The notes under the pieces are model-generated. The model worked only from the letters and a program-made list of their open reading frames with translations, did no database searches and was not told the DNA's origin. From the NCBI GenBank assembly GCA_032622095.1, contig CP136065.1:206502151-206566150 (forward strand): a stretch of 64,000 nt of DNA, written 5' to 3'. Below, piece by piece: positions 24,751 through 37,225 of the stretch. Position 1 is the stretch's first letter. Every line of letters begins with the position of its first letter. The translations under genes were made by a program, and so were the position numbers. This DNA comes from Siphonodentalium dalli. Its lineage: Eukaryota > Mollusca > Scaphopoda > Gadilida > Siphonodentaliidae.

Positions 24751-25122
24751 TGCATCCTGCAAACAGTCTAACCGGAACGGGGGGGGGGGGGGGGGTCGGG
24801 ACAAAAATTCCAGACACGTATGCTACTTTTTTGCCGATGACCACTTTTTGGACCCACCCACCCCCGACCCCAAATTCTTTTCCATTTCATAGAGTTTTTT
24901 CCAGCCATGTTTTGACGCCCACCCCTTGTGGAACGCCAAACACAAACATACAGAGAAAACCAGGACCAAACCTCCTACATTGAGATTCAGTGAATCTAGT
25001 AATGAACAGCAGGACTGGTCTCTAGCAGTATATTCTTGACAGTGGATTTTAAATCGTTTATGTTAAATATCATATTTCCAAAGCTCTGCAGTCAATTTAT
25101 TTTAAAGCTTAGTATATGAATG
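24751..25122. other. no gene; poly-G tract
   Basis: A 16-G run near 24780 is followed by C-rich sequence. The short open frame across it is a low-complexity artefact. Confidence 0.5.
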
Positions 25123-25253
25123 GAGCATGGCTTGGAGTTGACTACGCGAATGTAGTGGCCAGTGGGAAGGGTGTAGTTCATGAGCCGAAGGCGAGTGAAC
25201 TACACCATTCCCACTGGCCACTACATTCGCGTAGTCAACGACAAGATATGCTC
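25123..25253. repeat. long hairpin 1
   Basis: Forty-four-base arms (25137-25180 and 25196-25239) are reverse complements with a single mismatch, and pairing extends more weakly to GAGCAT/ATGCTC at the ends. The apex is TGAGCCGAAGGCGAG. Arm sequences are unlike those of the other hairpins at 41.1, 56.9 and 37.5 kb. Confidence 0.9.
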
Positions 25254-27339
25254 TAATCATTATATTATATCGAACATTTATAGACAAACTGACGTTCTAA
25301 TATTTATATACCATCGAACATTTTATTGCTAAACTGAAGTCATTGTTTTGTGTCCAGGTTGCATTCAATTTCCTTCTCGTCACAAAACCTATTAAGCAGC
25401 TTTATTGCTATTGTGAATAGCAGCTATGCCTGAGTGGATAACCGGTCACTGACACAGCGCGCTCGGTTAATCATAATTAATAGTCGGTATGTGCTCCAAT
25501 TAATGCCAAATTCGTAATAAATTGAAATATATACAAACAATGCTTTGTCGTAAACCATATCTGTAGAATGTACTTCCCAAAATAGCCGCCAAAATGGACA
25601 AAATCGAATGAAATTTACATGTTGTGCAAAATTGAAGAGCTAGTCCTATACGAGTGAACAAACTCTCGAATTATACGAGGAAGAATGATTGCAGAGTATA
25701 AGAGAAACTTTTGATTAGAGATGTACGAATTATCTCTAATGTATCTCACGAGAGAGCAAGCGAAACCAGGGTCTTATGAAACGGTTAAATCTTGACTTTT
25801 GTACGCCCAGAAACGGAAACATAACGCAGTTTTTTCTGTACTGCTTATCTCGAATCGTGTGATATATATGTAATTAAACAGCTAAATGGGATTAAGTAGA
25901 GATGTATTGACTATGCGACCTTTTTCTAGAAGCAGAAAAATGTGTACTCCGAGCAGTCTCACGAATGTGACCGATCATCATTTATGTTGATATCTATAGC
26001 ATGAAACCTTTAAAAATTAACTGATATAAAACGGTATGAAAGATATTCATATAGTACTGGGTAAAATGCGTATATTCTATTGTCCGTGTCTCAAAATAGT
26101 AGTCATAGTTGCCTCAGATCAAGTGGTAGAACACGAATATTTCGCTTTTATCACAAGAATGCATGGTGGTATACCATGAACTAAATTTATTAAAACACGA
26201 AGGAGTAACATAGACTATCGTCAATAAATTCTAAACTTGACCAAAATTACCTACATACTCTGTGACAAAGACTGTGTTTATACCTGGAAATTATATTTGG
26301 TTGAATTAACCAAAGCCACATCTACGCGAAACTTACTACGTTTTCTTCAACCGCATCACCACGTTTACTCCTTCTCCCGAATGTTACACATAGCTGCTGC
26401 ACACATAACCACAATGAATACTATTGCGTGAATGTTCAACGTTGAAATAACATCTTAAACGGTGATCACTCGATATTTAGCATGATTATGTTGGTGGTAA
26501 TGATAAGATATTTTCAAACAAAAATATACTGAAAACTAATAGTGTGCATTGCGTATCTGCATATTCCAGTTGTAAAGTTGTGATTGAAGTAATTTGAACA
26601 AAATTGTCTACTAAGAACACGGTTTGTTAGCAGCATGAAAATTAGTCTTACATACAATGTGTGTTGTACCGTCTCTTTGATCTGGTGAGACGCGGTGCTA
26701 ATCTATTGAAGATATGAGTGTTTCTTTACAGTATAATAAGCATTACTACAAATATGTATTGTTTAATATCACCGGGAGTGCTGACAATTCCGGAAATATA
26801 TAACTAACATTTAGACCGCTAGAGTGTGCACTTAAATTTCGGCGTTACATTCAATAATTAATCATCATGCCGAATGAAACTACCATGAACTGTGAGGCGA
26901 AACATTAATTCGTGTGTTGCATGTCCGATATGATTATTTTTGGCCCGACAATTGGATGTTGGATAAGCAGAACACCCAAACTTTAAAGACGCAAATCCTT
27001 GGGGTTTGACTTGCGGTGCAGTGGCCGATAAATCCTTCAGATGGATCTGTTTAATGATGTGTGTACCTTTAAAGATATTCAACAACCGACCTGTATATTA
27101 TCAATATATATTTTCACTCATATGTGGTTATCCAATATGTTGCTTTCTTTGTTGTATTGCTTGCAGTTGTGTCCATTTTGACAGCCATTTCATGGCCACG
27201 ATTGTATGATTTTATGTGCGTGTTACTCTATTCGCTTCCGTACTATAATTTAACACAAACTGGTATAACGGCGTAATTCTGATGCCACAATATATCGTAT
27301 AATGACTTGTTTCGAGAACTGATGTAGTATAGACAACCA
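25254..27339. other. 2.1 kb with nothing recognised
   Basis: AT-rich, with frequent stops in all frames and no repeat or RNA gene I can support. Confidence 0.5.
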
Positions 27340-27512
27340 TGTTGGACGCCATCTTGGATATCAAAGTTTCCCCACAGCGGATTTTTGCGGATTTTGGATA
27401 TGTTGTTCCTGAGGCTATTACGCGTCGAATGACACCAACATCAGCTTGTATTCAATTTATTCCGGGTTGATCCCCAATTTCTGCTTCAACGACCACACTA
27501 ATATTGCTCTAC
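27340..27512. mobile_element. relic of the 725-2850 foldback element (right end)
   Basis: GGACGCCATCTTG, GCGGATTTTGGATATGTT and ATTTATTCNGGGTTGA occur in the same order as at 2695-2850. Only one arm end is present. Confidence 0.7.
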
Positions 27513-27593
27513 ACCAGATAGGTGACTTTGTTTTACACCAGATAGGTAATATTGTTTTACACCAGATAGGTGATTGTATTATATCAGATAGGT
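27508..27593. repeat. about 27-bp tandem repeat, 3-4 copies
   Basis: ACACCAGATAGGTGA-type units separated by TTTGTTTT or TATTGTTTT, the last one mutated to ATATCAGATAGG. Confidence 0.85.
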
Positions 27594-28439
27594 TAAATTA
27601 TTATATGCTACGTTCCACCCAGACTCATTAGACATTACTAAAACATATTTATAGCACAATATAGCAATACAGTAGAGCACACAGGAGCAGCAATGGGAAA
27701 TCAAAGAAAGTAAATCTTACGATTGATTCCAATTGATTCAGATTGGTCAGGATTGGTTAGGAATTTTATAACGTTCACAGTTTATCTTGTATGAATTCAG
27801 GAATCTTGTATGAGTTCAGAAAAGGCATTATTTATATTGGACTGCTCAAGTGTAGCATGTGAGAGTAAAGCATATAATAAAAAACAAACCTACACTTTTA
27901 GTATAAACCTGTATTAACTCATTCATGACTATATGAGATTGTGAATTATTACCATTTTCTATCTCTTTTGTCACATATGAGATAATTGTGTTATCCACTC
28001 ACATGTCTAGGTATGTTACATGTTTTCTTCTTTATACGTCAGTGTATACATCAGTGTTTAATGTCCATGTTTGACCAGATTTGGCATTAAATTTCTTTCT
28101 TTAAAGTTATCCTTATTTGATGTTAATTACATAGAATACTGCATGGGCGATTCAGCTGCATTAAGAATACTTTCCCTTGTCCTAAAGAGGCACAAACCAA
28201 CATCCAATGGCCCTAGCGTGTTTATTGTTGCTGCAGTTCCTTATTATTGATTTCTTAGTGTTACAAACCAGTACAAACTAGTAAAAATCCAACAAAAGGT
28301 GTGAAGGAAAACAAATAATTTTGTCACGGAAAAATTGCTTTGGGCTTATTTTGTCACCCACCACCCCCAGGATACGCGTCAGAAGAAACAAAATTCTGCC
28401 CTCACCCTAACCGGAACACAATATAGCTAGTACGTTATT
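27594..28439. other. no feature recognised
   Basis: AT-rich sequence with no supported gene or repeat. Confidence 0.5.
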
Positions 28440-28960
28440 AACCAAAGTTACCCCATATTGTTTTCAAATAAATTTTATTCGTCAAAAATAACACAAGTAA
28501 CAGTAAAAATACAGTGCAAATACAATACATTTATTATATATGTTACTATTTGAATATTAGATATTATTATACGATATATATCATATATGCAACGTCAGAC
28601 ATTGTTGATTATTCCTTTCTTATAGAAGTTGTACAGTTACCTGTTTACCGTCATATATGGCGTATGCGGATAAAACAGTTTGTTGAATATTTACCGAAAT
28701 TAAATTACATCTTCTGCAAATGATACCTGTTGTCTTGGATATATCACTAATTTTGGAAAATATCTCCAGAAAAAACAAACAATGGATGTAACATTTTGTG
28801 TTATATTGTGGGAACAGGACATTACTGTTCGTTCTACTACATTTCCTAAAATAACTCGCATCGTGTGAAACCCGAAATATGTTGTTCTGCGAGATATCCC
28901 CATAGCTCCATGAACACGTCCAGATCAACCTGACATTATACACACATAGGGCGTAATGAA
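28440..28960 (+). repeat. dispersed repeat R2, unoccupied copy of the 33.5-34.9 kb locus
   Basis: ACAGTGCAAATACAATA at about 28511, CATATATGCAACGTCAGAC near 28587 and CATAGGGCGTAATG near 28945 match 33540-33605 and 34735-34860. At 33.6-34.7 kb the same sequence is interrupted by the foldback element. Conversely, about 260 bp (28620-28880) present here is absent there. Confidence 0.75.
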
Positions 28961-29430
28961 GATATCCGTTGTATGTGATTAGGGACGAGCCTAGATGTCA
29001 TGCGTTGGATAGTAGGTGTCCACAATAGAAGTGCATTTTAGACTGTACACTAGTAATCAAGTCCGGGAATCATGAACATTATTAGAAAATTAATTGAATT
29101 GCAAGACGTCATCGAACGCATTAGGCCTATCGGACACAGAACAGCCGACACAATTAAGTTAATTTCATATATCGACCATCCATATACCCTATAATTAAAT
29201 ATTGGCATAACTAGTAGTATATGGTCTGTTATGTTGACTCACCTTCATTTTGTATTCGTAAACACATACGTCCCGACCTCATCTGACTTGGTGCACAGCT
29301 CTCCCCTGGCTCACATGGAGTAGCATAACATGGGTTTGTTGGTTTCTGTAATTAGAGTCGATAACGCACAAGATACATGACTCCATGAAGTGAATGAAAT
29401 CTTGTGTTCGGTATATTTTCAGAAACTTGG
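28961..29430. other. no feature recognised
   Basis: No gene or repeat seen up to the TTAA element. Confidence 0.5.
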
Positions 29431-29832
29431 TTAACCCTTTACCCAACAGAAGGGCCCTGTGCCAATGCATTCTCTTATATATGCGAGTCGACCATATGTC
29501 GCCTCGCATATATAAGAGAATGCATTGGCTTAACACATTAAAAATTATAAAATTGTTAAAGAATGTAAGAACAAAATGGTAAAAAGTGATAAAAAAAGAT
29601 TTGTTTTTAGGCCAATGCATTCTCTTATATATGCGAGGCGACCTATGGTCGACTCGCATATATAAGAGAATGCATTGGCACAGGGCATAACTGTAACTAT
29701 CACAATGTGGTCAAGGAGCCGGTTACAATGATATCCATATTTGTATGGTTCTATTGAGACAGACCGAAGATATTTTAGGCTGTTGAAGCTTTATTTGGCC
29801 GGTTTTGGCCGTTTTGTTGGGTAAAGGGTTAA
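29431..29832. mobile_element. piggyBac-like TTAA MITE carrying two 69-bp palindromes
   Basis: The ends are TTAACCCTTTACCCAACA and TGTTGGGTAAAGGGTTAA: TTAA target duplication plus CCCTTT termini, as expected of piggyBac-type elements. Inside, a module starts CCCTGTGCC and ends GGCACAGGG. It has a 69-bp near-perfect palindrome at each end (29461-29529 and 29611-29679) around an AT-rich middle. The right third contains GGCCGGTTTTGGCCG. No transposase. Near-identical copy at 42547-42935. Confidence 0.85.
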
Positions 29833-30061
29833 TCATCCCCGAGCAATATACAACAACAGCCGTGGAATTGTTCATAATATGTTTTTGATATTCATTTCAT
29901 CGGTGTATATCGCAAATAAATTTATCCTATCCTATCAAAATATAATTAGCTTATAGCTTAACCCTTAGGAAATGTTCAGATAACAAGTTCTACAAACGAC
30001 CATATTATTTGAGCATTTCTAACAAATGAATCGGGGGCGGGTCAGCTTTAAGTCAGTATAT

Positions 30062-31110
30062 TAGACTTCTGATATCATGGAGATGATTATGTATAAGTTT
30101 GGTGGTAATCTGCGACTAAATAAATTCTTATCAGATAGTGACCCCTCTCTCTCTCATCCAAATGGCACCAATTTGGTATCTTTAAATCACACGATTAGCT
30201 TAATTCTTATATCATGGAGAAGAATGTGTATCAATTTGGTAGAAATCAGCGCTAACCCATTAAAAAAAAATCAAATTTAGTGTTCCTCTCCCGCGCCCCT
30301 CCAGGCACCATGACTCGAAAGTCGCCACTTTTGATATCATTAAACCACACCATTAGACTACATACATCATAGTGGCAATTGGCTACTAAATAAATTATTA
30401 TCAAATTTAGCGCCCCACATCTCCCACCTAAATGGCACAATGTGTCGTCTTTAAACTGCACGATTAGAATCTTCGTATCATGTAGAAGAATGTATATCAA
30501 TTTGGTGGAAATCGGCGTTAAAAATAATTGTATCAGTTGTGGTGCCCCTCTCCCCTTGAGTGCACCCTGACTCGAATGACGCCACTCTTGACAACTTTAA
30601 GCCACACCGCTAGACTCCTTATAGCATGGGGATGATTATGACTTTGTATAAGTTTTGTTGTAATCTCGACTAGACACATTCTTATCAAATTTACTGCCGC
30701 CACAATCACTCACCCAAGCGGCACACATTTGGCGTCTTTAAAACACACGATTAGATTCTTCGTATCACAGAAAAGAATGCGAATCAATTTGATGGAAATC
30801 GGCGCTGAAAATATTTCTATCAACGCCCCTCGCCCCTTCCGTGTACCCCTCATCCGAACGGCGCCACTTTTGATAACTTTGGACAACACGAGTAGATTCC
30901 TCATATCATGGAGAAGAATGTGTATCAATGTGGTGGAAATCGGCGCTAAAATAGTTTTATCAATTGTGGTGCCCCTCTCCCCTTCCGTGCACCCCTGACT
31001 CAAACGGTGCCATATTTGACATCTTTATACCACATCATTAGAATAATATATCATGGAGATGATCATAATAAGTTTGGTGGAAATTGCTGCCCCTCCCCAT
31101 GTTCTGCCCC
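30062..31110. repeat. dimeric satellite, about 140-bp monomers in alternating types
   Basis: About eight monomers begin ATCATGGAGA-like at about 30075, 30211, 30367, 30477, 30623, 30763, 30904 and 31050. Type A continues TGATTATG...AGTTTGGTGG; type B continues AGAATGTGTATCAATTTGG then AAATCGGCG. The types alternate, giving a dimer of about 280 bp. Between them run CCCCTCTCCCC-rich and CCACAC blocks. Heavily diverged; the open frames inside are not conserved between units. Confidence 0.8.
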
Positions 31111-31627
31111 TGACAACAACACCGTGACTTTAGAAAATTCTATCTTCGTCGTAATAAGTTACGCATGTTAGACTCCTTTGGTTCTATAATCTAGCTGATC
31201 CCCCGTGAATTTCTGTAGAACACAGACAGACAGACTGTCTATAGACAGGCATGCCCAAATATAGATATAGATTAACAAAACATGCATTCATACAGTATAT
31301 TGACAAACTGTCCATAATTTAACATGATAATATCAATCAGAAATATCAATCAGAAATATAAAGAAGGGATTGGGTGGGGGTGGGGTGCACATTTGTTTTC
31401 ACGATAAATTCGTGTATGTGGTATGATCTTTTTAAGAGTTAACTTGGTGGAAGATCACCATGTCATACGTTGCCTGTAATGACATAGAAGTAAAGTAAAT
31501 CAAGAAGTAAGTTAAAGTAAATAACACTGCAGCTTATCATGTTCTTGTTGTGTATAACACATCTAGTGGAAGATATTGGCTCATTATGTACACTATATAT
31601 AAGATTAATACACGTCGTTGACTGCCC
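31111..31627. other. no feature recognised
   Basis: Includes a short GACAGACAGAC run near 31224 and a duplicated AATATCAATCAGAAATAT. No gene. Confidence 0.5.
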
Positions 31628-32830
31628 TCATAAGTGGATACCACGCACGCGGTCGAATTCGTAGATATGGTCGTTGTTAAGAGCTATAATCCGTTCAATT
31701 CTACATCTATTCTTAATTTCCAAAATAAGTGACTTTAAAGACATGACACCCGTCATGAACTTTGTTTTATAAATATAGTACTTCAATAGCGTGATCAATG
31801 TGGTAGTTATTTTGTTATTGTTGCATGATTTGGGTTGTAGGAGCAAACTTTCCTTTGATGTATAGAGATATATATATGCCGGATTTTGCGAAACAACCTT
31901 CAACATCTTTAAAAAGACTTTACCTTAGGACAATCGTAGAAAATGTGAATAATATAGTTTCGTCTTTTGCATGACATTTTTTGCATGATCCATTTGTTAC
32001 TATATGCGTATGTTTTTCATTAGTTTATTCGTTCCGATGATCCTAGTTAATATGTGACCCGCCATATCAAATCCAGTCGTAAGTCGGGATTTTTTTTACC
32101 CTGTGCCAATGCATTCTCTTATATATGCGAGTCGACCATAGGTCGCCTCGCATATATAAGAGAATGCATTGGCCTAACAATTTTTTACAATTTTAATAAT
32201 TTTTTCTTGTATTCTTTAACAATTTTATAATTTCTCCCATACAGAGCCCCAGACAAACATGAGCAGACGACACTCTTCTATATGATTCTATTTATGTGTG
32301 GGGCTCCCTGCAGGGTAATGGATGTTTTTTATTTTATGTCCTAAACATTGTAAGAAACATTTATTTAAAAAAAAATGATAAAATATTGTTAGGCCAATGC
32401 ATTCTCTTATATATGCGAGGCGACCTATGGTCGACTCGCATATATAAGAGAATGCATTGGCACAGGGTAAACAAATCCCGACTTACGACTGGATTTGATA
32501 TGGCGGGTCACATAGGCCTATACGGTATTGGGACGAGCGAAATTTAGTATCTGGTAGTAGTTGAACAGTTTGATAGTATTTGCTTCCATGTGAGGTTCAT
32601 GTTTAAATCGTTATTCCATTTACGAATGAATGACATTGAGGGGTTTATATTTTTCATGATGAATGTTTCATAGACGTATCTTCCTCCACTGTTTTGCCGA
32701 ATGAACTATTGTTTGGAATTATCGGGCCATGAACTTTTCTTAATTAAAGGTAAATTTAAATCACGAGAAAGAGCCATTACTTGTCTTCTAAGTCCTATAG
32801 TGTAACAACGTTCGTCGATACACCGAAATT
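31628..32830 (-). pseudogene. LINE C-terminal fragment (L1/Tx1-like), split by a MITE
   Basis: On the minus strand, 32630-32520 reads MSFIRKWNNDLNMNLTWKQI. After the inserted element, 32050-31630 reads RIIGTNKLMKNIRIVTNGSC, CKKCHAKDET and IFYDCPKVKSF (with a frameshift), then KTKFMTGVMSLKSLILEIKN and RIIALNNDHIYEF. This order matches the C-terminal end of L1/Tx1 ORF2 beyond the reverse transcriptase. Stops and frameshifts make it non-functional. The element at 32051-32514 sits in the middle. Confidence 0.65.
32051..32514. mobile_element. TIR element with TA flanks, carrying two 69-bp palindromes
   Basis: Terminal repeats of about 40 bp: TATGTGACCCGCCATATC at the left and its complement ending at 32514, followed by GTCGTAAGTCGGGAT/ATCCCGACTTACGAC. 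The flanking TA suggests a Tc1/mariner-type or similar non-autonomous element. Internally it holds the same CCCTGTGCC...GGCACAGGG module as the TTAA elements, with palindromes at 32105-32173 and 32393-32461. The module's AT-rich middle carries an extra stretch of about 150 bp (32229-32380). It is inserted in a LINE remnant. Confidence 0.8.
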
Positions 32831-33123
32831 CGATCTCAGTGATTCAACTCAATGAAATTTGTTATTATATATACTATCAGCTATCAGCAAAGATCGTTCA
32901 TAAACTTGACCCCTTTCTCTCTCCACTCGTTTACAGGTATCGCGCCTTCGTTGATTGTTCTCACACGTTTGTATACACACGTGCATATACAGTAATTGTC
33001 TAATATACCTGAAGATACCAATATACCAGAATAATGTTTAAAACATCAATAAAAGTGATGATGGTTTGCAGAGATGTCCTCTCACAACGCCGATAATGGC
33101 ATAAGTTACGCATCACTTATCGA

Positions 33124-33502
33124 GCAAGAAAACCATAATCAGAAATGGTAACGTCCTCAAGCTAATATTGTTAGGCATATAAATAAATTATAATATAAAA
33201 TATATTGGTTTCATGACTGCACCACCTCAGAATTCCGTTAAAACAACTAATCATTCAAATTAATACAACAACTACGGCTTATTACTGCAAGTTTCTCATT
33301 CACCACACCAGAAAGCCTCTAAATGCGGACCAAAAATCTACTAATCTGATTAAATACACCAACGATACTTCGCAATACGACATTTAGTCTACATTCCAAC
33401 TGATACATTCTTCATTAGCAATGTTAGTTGTCCCATTATGAAACAATTAACGCGGTCATAAAAGTTGCATACTGCAACAATGCGACATCCGCGAAGATAC
33501 AA
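33124..33502 (+). repeat. dispersed repeat family R1, copy 2
   Basis: Same order of blocks as 24325-24750, with scattered substitutions and small indels, ending GCGACATCCGCGAAGAT. Confidence 0.85.
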
Positions 33503-33628
33503 CACGTAACGAATATATAAACAGAACAGTTCATAAAAATACAGTGCAAATACAATAGATTTTTTATATATGTTACTATTTGACTATTATAAAGTTATTA
33601 TACAATGTTGTGTACAGTATGTGTTTTT

Positions 33629-34718
33629 ATTATCCATCCCTTAACTAACACCATTTCCGATTGGGCAAAAGCCGCCACGTGATAGTCCTGGAAAAAGTCA
33701 TATTGGACTCCCGAAAGTCATATTGGACTCCCGACTGTACAATATGACTTTTCATATTGGACTCCGTGACGTCACGAATTAACTCTATTGCCAAATGAAT
33801 TGGTGAAATTGTGATGCGCGCGCAACATTGATGTATTTTAGCAGACGTTTCACTTCCGCATTGAGTTTTTTCTCACTTCCGTGTTTACTTTTCCAAATCA
33901 TGCGTTCTGATGATCAATATACGGTACAGGCTTTTATAGAGAATTAAGTGCAGACAAATACCAAAAATAACCACAAAAGTTTTATTTCCAAAATTTGGAT
34001 AAACATACAGATGGATAATAAAAATGTCATTATACAATGTTGTGTACAGTATGAGTTTTTCTTGTACTCGTCCAGGTTGTGGTGAAAAGTCATATTGGAC
34101 TCGACACTGGCGTGTCTCGTCCAATATGACTTTTCACCACAACCTGGACTCGTACAAGAAAAACACATACTGTACACAACATTGTATAATAACTTTATAT
34201 TCTTGTACGAGTCCAGGTTGTGGTGAAAAGTCATATTGGACGAGACATGCCAGTGTCGAGTCCAATATGATTTTTCACCACAACCTGGACGAGTATAAGA
34301 AAAACTCATACTGTACACAACATTGTATAATGACATTTTTATTATCCATCTATGTTTATCCAAATTTTGGGAATAAAACTTTAGTGGTTATTTTTGGTAT
34401 TTGTCGGCACTTAATTCTATATTAAAGCCTGTATGATCATCATAAAGCATAATTTGGAACAGTAAACACGGAAATGAAAAACAAAACTCAATGCGGAAGT
34501 AAAACATCTGCTAATCCACCAGTGTTGCGCGCGCATCAAAATTTCAACGATTCATTTCGCAAAAGTTAATTCGTGACGTCACAGAGTCCCGATAAAAAAG
34601 TCATATTGCACACTTGGGAGTCCAATATGACATTCGGGAGTCCAATATGACTGTTTCCACCACTATCACGTGGCGGCTTTTGCCCAATCGGAAATGGTGT
34701 TAGTTAAGGGATGGATAA
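33629..34718. mobile_element. 1.09-kb nested foldback element
   Basis: The outer inverted repeats run from TTATCCATCCCTTAAC at 33629 to its complement ending at 34718, and the arms pair along most of their length (GCCGCCACGTGATAG, GTGACGTCAC, GCGCGCGCA). The centre holds two further palindromes of about 155 bp in tandem (about 34029-34190 and 34181-34333), each made of ACAATGTTGTGTACAGTAT, CCAGGTTGTGGTGAAAAGTC and complements. AGTCATATTGGACTC recurs in both orientations through the element. Cys-rich open frames on both strands come from the palindromes and are not genes. No transposase. An unoccupied relative of the site is at 28.5 kb. Confidence 0.88.
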
Positions 34719-34904
34719 AAAAATATATTATTTTACGTTATATATCATATATGCAACGTCAGACATTGTTGATTAATCCTACATCGCGTGGAACCAGATA
34801 ACCCCATAGCGCCATTGACACGTCCATATCAGCCTAGAAGTACATCCATAGGGCGTAATGTGTTTAGATACCCTAGTTACGTTCGCATTTTTAGCCCATG
34901 TTCT

Positions 34905-35232
34905 CACAGTGTGTAAGAAGAAGAAGAGACAACATTGTACTTTGTAGACTTCGAAACAGATTTGAACGGAGACAAACTCAAGAACTATTTAACAAAAAAC
35001 TCAAAATGTGATTGTGGATACAACATCGAAGATGCTGATCACTTTTTGTTTATTTGTCCTCTTTATTTAAATAAAAGATCTATACGAGAAGAAAAATAGC
35101 TGGCATTGGACTACATATAGTATTCTCCATACTGCAGATCTACTTTGCAGATCACCACTTACGTCCAATGAAGAGAACAGTATCATGTTTACAGCTGTAC
35201 AGAAATACAATTTATCGTCACCGTTTTTGTAA
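34905..35232 (+). pseudogene. C-terminal fragment of a Jockey/I/Nimb-like LINE
   Basis: Plus strand, two frames: RRDNIVLCRLRNRFERR, then after a frameshift NSKCDCGYNIEDADHFLFIC, PLYLNKR, then SPLTSNEENSIMFTAVQKY. The CXCG...EDADHFLFXCPXY block is the Cys-His segment found after the reverse transcriptase in many non-LTR elements, and the NEEN-IF-AVQKY ending is the usual C-terminus. Stops and a frameshift make it dead. Confidence 0.7.
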
Positions 35233-35339
35233 TAATATGGAATGACAAAAAGAGATATCCTAGCCAAAGATTATTGTTTTGAATGTTGTTGTTCATCAGG
35301 TCCAGTACATCTAGTGAACTATGGCAGGCCGTTTTCACA

Positions 35340-35560
35340 TTTTCGATTTATTTAGAATTAACTGCACTTAAGTGCAAATATTTTCACCATTTGCAAATAA
35401 TTAAACTTATGTGCAACTATTTCCACTTAAGTGCAAACAATTAATTACACTTGTGCAAATCAAGTCACTAATTGCATGTAAGTACAAATCATTTATACTT
35501 AAGTGCAAATAATTACACTTATAAGTACAATTATTTGCACTTAAGTCTATTCTTGTGGTA
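35340..35560. repeat. cluster of palindromic GCACTTAAGTGC motifs
   Basis: GCACTTAAGTGCAAAT or single-change versions recur about eight times, interleaved with AATTA. Each core is its own reverse complement. A similar but different cluster (TACGCTTAAGCGTA, TTACACTTAAG) occurs at 58830-58975. Confidence 0.75.
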
Positions 35561-35774
35561 TCTTGATGAAATTTGACATGGATGTTCATCATAATCATAA
35601 CATAAAGGGCGCATACGGACTTTCAACGAATTGGCAAATGGTGTTCAGTCTCCATTCTAGTGTTATTCTCCTTCGTTTGTCTGGAAACGTTGAGTTCTGT
35701 GTCCGTCTATATATATACAACTATCTCAGTTACAGGATATCACATCTCAATGACATTTGGTAAACATTTTGACC

Positions 35775-37014
35775 TTAACCCTTTACACAACAAACCGGCC
35801 AAAACCGGCCAAATAAAGCTTTAACAGCCTAAAATATCTTCGGTCTGTCTCAATAGAACCATACAAATATGGATAATATTGGAACCGGCTCCTTGACCAC
35901 ATTGTGATAGTTACAGTTATGCCCTGTGCCAATGCATTCTCTTATATATGCGAGTCGACCATAGGTCGCCTCGCATATATAAGAGAATGCATTGGCCTAA
36001 CAATTTTTCATCATTTGTTATTGTTTACAATTTTTTACAATTTTATTAATTTTTTCTTATATTCTTCAACAGACTTATTTTGTAGGTTTAGTGCCAGGGA
36101 ATCTTACGTTTTTCATGGGCATCAAAATTATTACTATGAATGCTTGGTGATAGTTTTGAGTTATAACATGCCCCTAAGGTTTTATCCAGTTTGTTTTTAA
36201 ATTCGCTATAGCATGCTATAAATTCAACCCAAAATAATCTAATAACTCTACAAAAAACAAAATAAAAATTTTTACAGACCGTAAATTAGGGCTGATGAGA
36301 TCGGCCCCTGGCACTGAAAGGGTTAAAGGTATAAAAAATATTTGGTTCGAGTCGAGGAACCCACCCATCAAAGCTGGGAGTGATCAGATATCGATGTTTG
36401 AAATCTATTATTTTAATTTAAAGTGGCCCAGTAAACTGACGACAAGAAGAACTTATCTGACCAGATAGCGGATGAAGATAGATAACTCTAAAACCCAGTG
36501 GCTTTTTTTGTGTCAGATATTTGACAACTGGCAAAATTTCTTTAACCAAACGTTGAAAAACAAGAGATGGACTGTCGTCCGGTGCATACCCCCTCGTGGC
36601 ATACCGCCTAGTGTGAGCATATCTATAACATATGATGGCTATACTCAGACAGATGGACCCAAACACCAGCATTTTCATATAAACAAAGATGAGTAACTAT
36701 AGAACAATAAAAACAAAACAAACATTTGAATGTGCCATTCAATGTCCTCATAGTGGTGAAAATCCATACAAAATTTCATTGAGATCCGAGCATTACTGTT
36801 CAAGTTATGAGCTGAACAGACATCGGATGGACCAAACAACCAACATTTCCAGATAAACACTTTTTACCATTTTTTCTTACATTCTTTAACAATTTTATAA
36901 TTTTTAATGTGTTAAGCCAATGCATTCTCTTATATATGCGAGGCGACCTATGGTCGACTCGCATATATAAGAGAATGCATTGGCACATGGCCGTTCTCTT
37001 GGGTAAAGGGTTAA
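35775..37014. mobile_element. TTAA MITE of the 29.4-kb family, inverted, with nested insertions
   Basis: It begins TTAACCCTTTACACAACA and ends GGGTAAAGGGTTAA. The left part is the reverse complement of the right third of 29431-29832, including GGCCAAAACCGGCC. The 69-bp palindromes are at 35928-35996 and 36916-36984. About 790 bp (36071-36857) interrupts the AT-rich middle. It contains a second TTAA element (36085-36326), a family-A fragment (36323-36560), and unrecognised sequence. Confidence 0.8.
36085..36326. mobile_element. small piggyBac-like MITE nested in the 35.8-kb element
   Basis: The left end is GGTTTAGTGCCAGGG; the right end is CCCCTGGCACTGAAAGGGTTAA, whose complement starts TTAACCCTTTCAGTGCCAGG. 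About 240 bp, non-coding. It is directly followed by a family-A MITE fragment sharing the TTAA. Confidence 0.6.
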
Positions 37015-37225
37015 TTGGTGTTGTTTGCACTATTCATTCTAGGGTTATTGCTCTTTGTTTATGTAGACATGTTGATATTTGTCTGTCCGCACGAATGTCT
37101 GAACCATGGGTCATCAGATCTCAATCTGAATGGAATTGGTGGAGATATTCAGTACAAGGACATCTTTTAAAAATAAGATCCGTTGATGTGATCGAAGATG
37201 CCTTATTAAAAATAAAAAAAACACT

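Noticed and set aside
33885-34425. Cys-rich 130-140 codon frames on both strands
   Set aside because: They arise from the nested palindromes of the foldback element; plus and minus versions are near-identical for that reason.
36289-36318. CTGATGAG...CTGAAA resembling a hammerhead ribozyme core
   Set aside because: The bases between cannot form a proper stem II, and the stretch is the end of a TTAA MITE.
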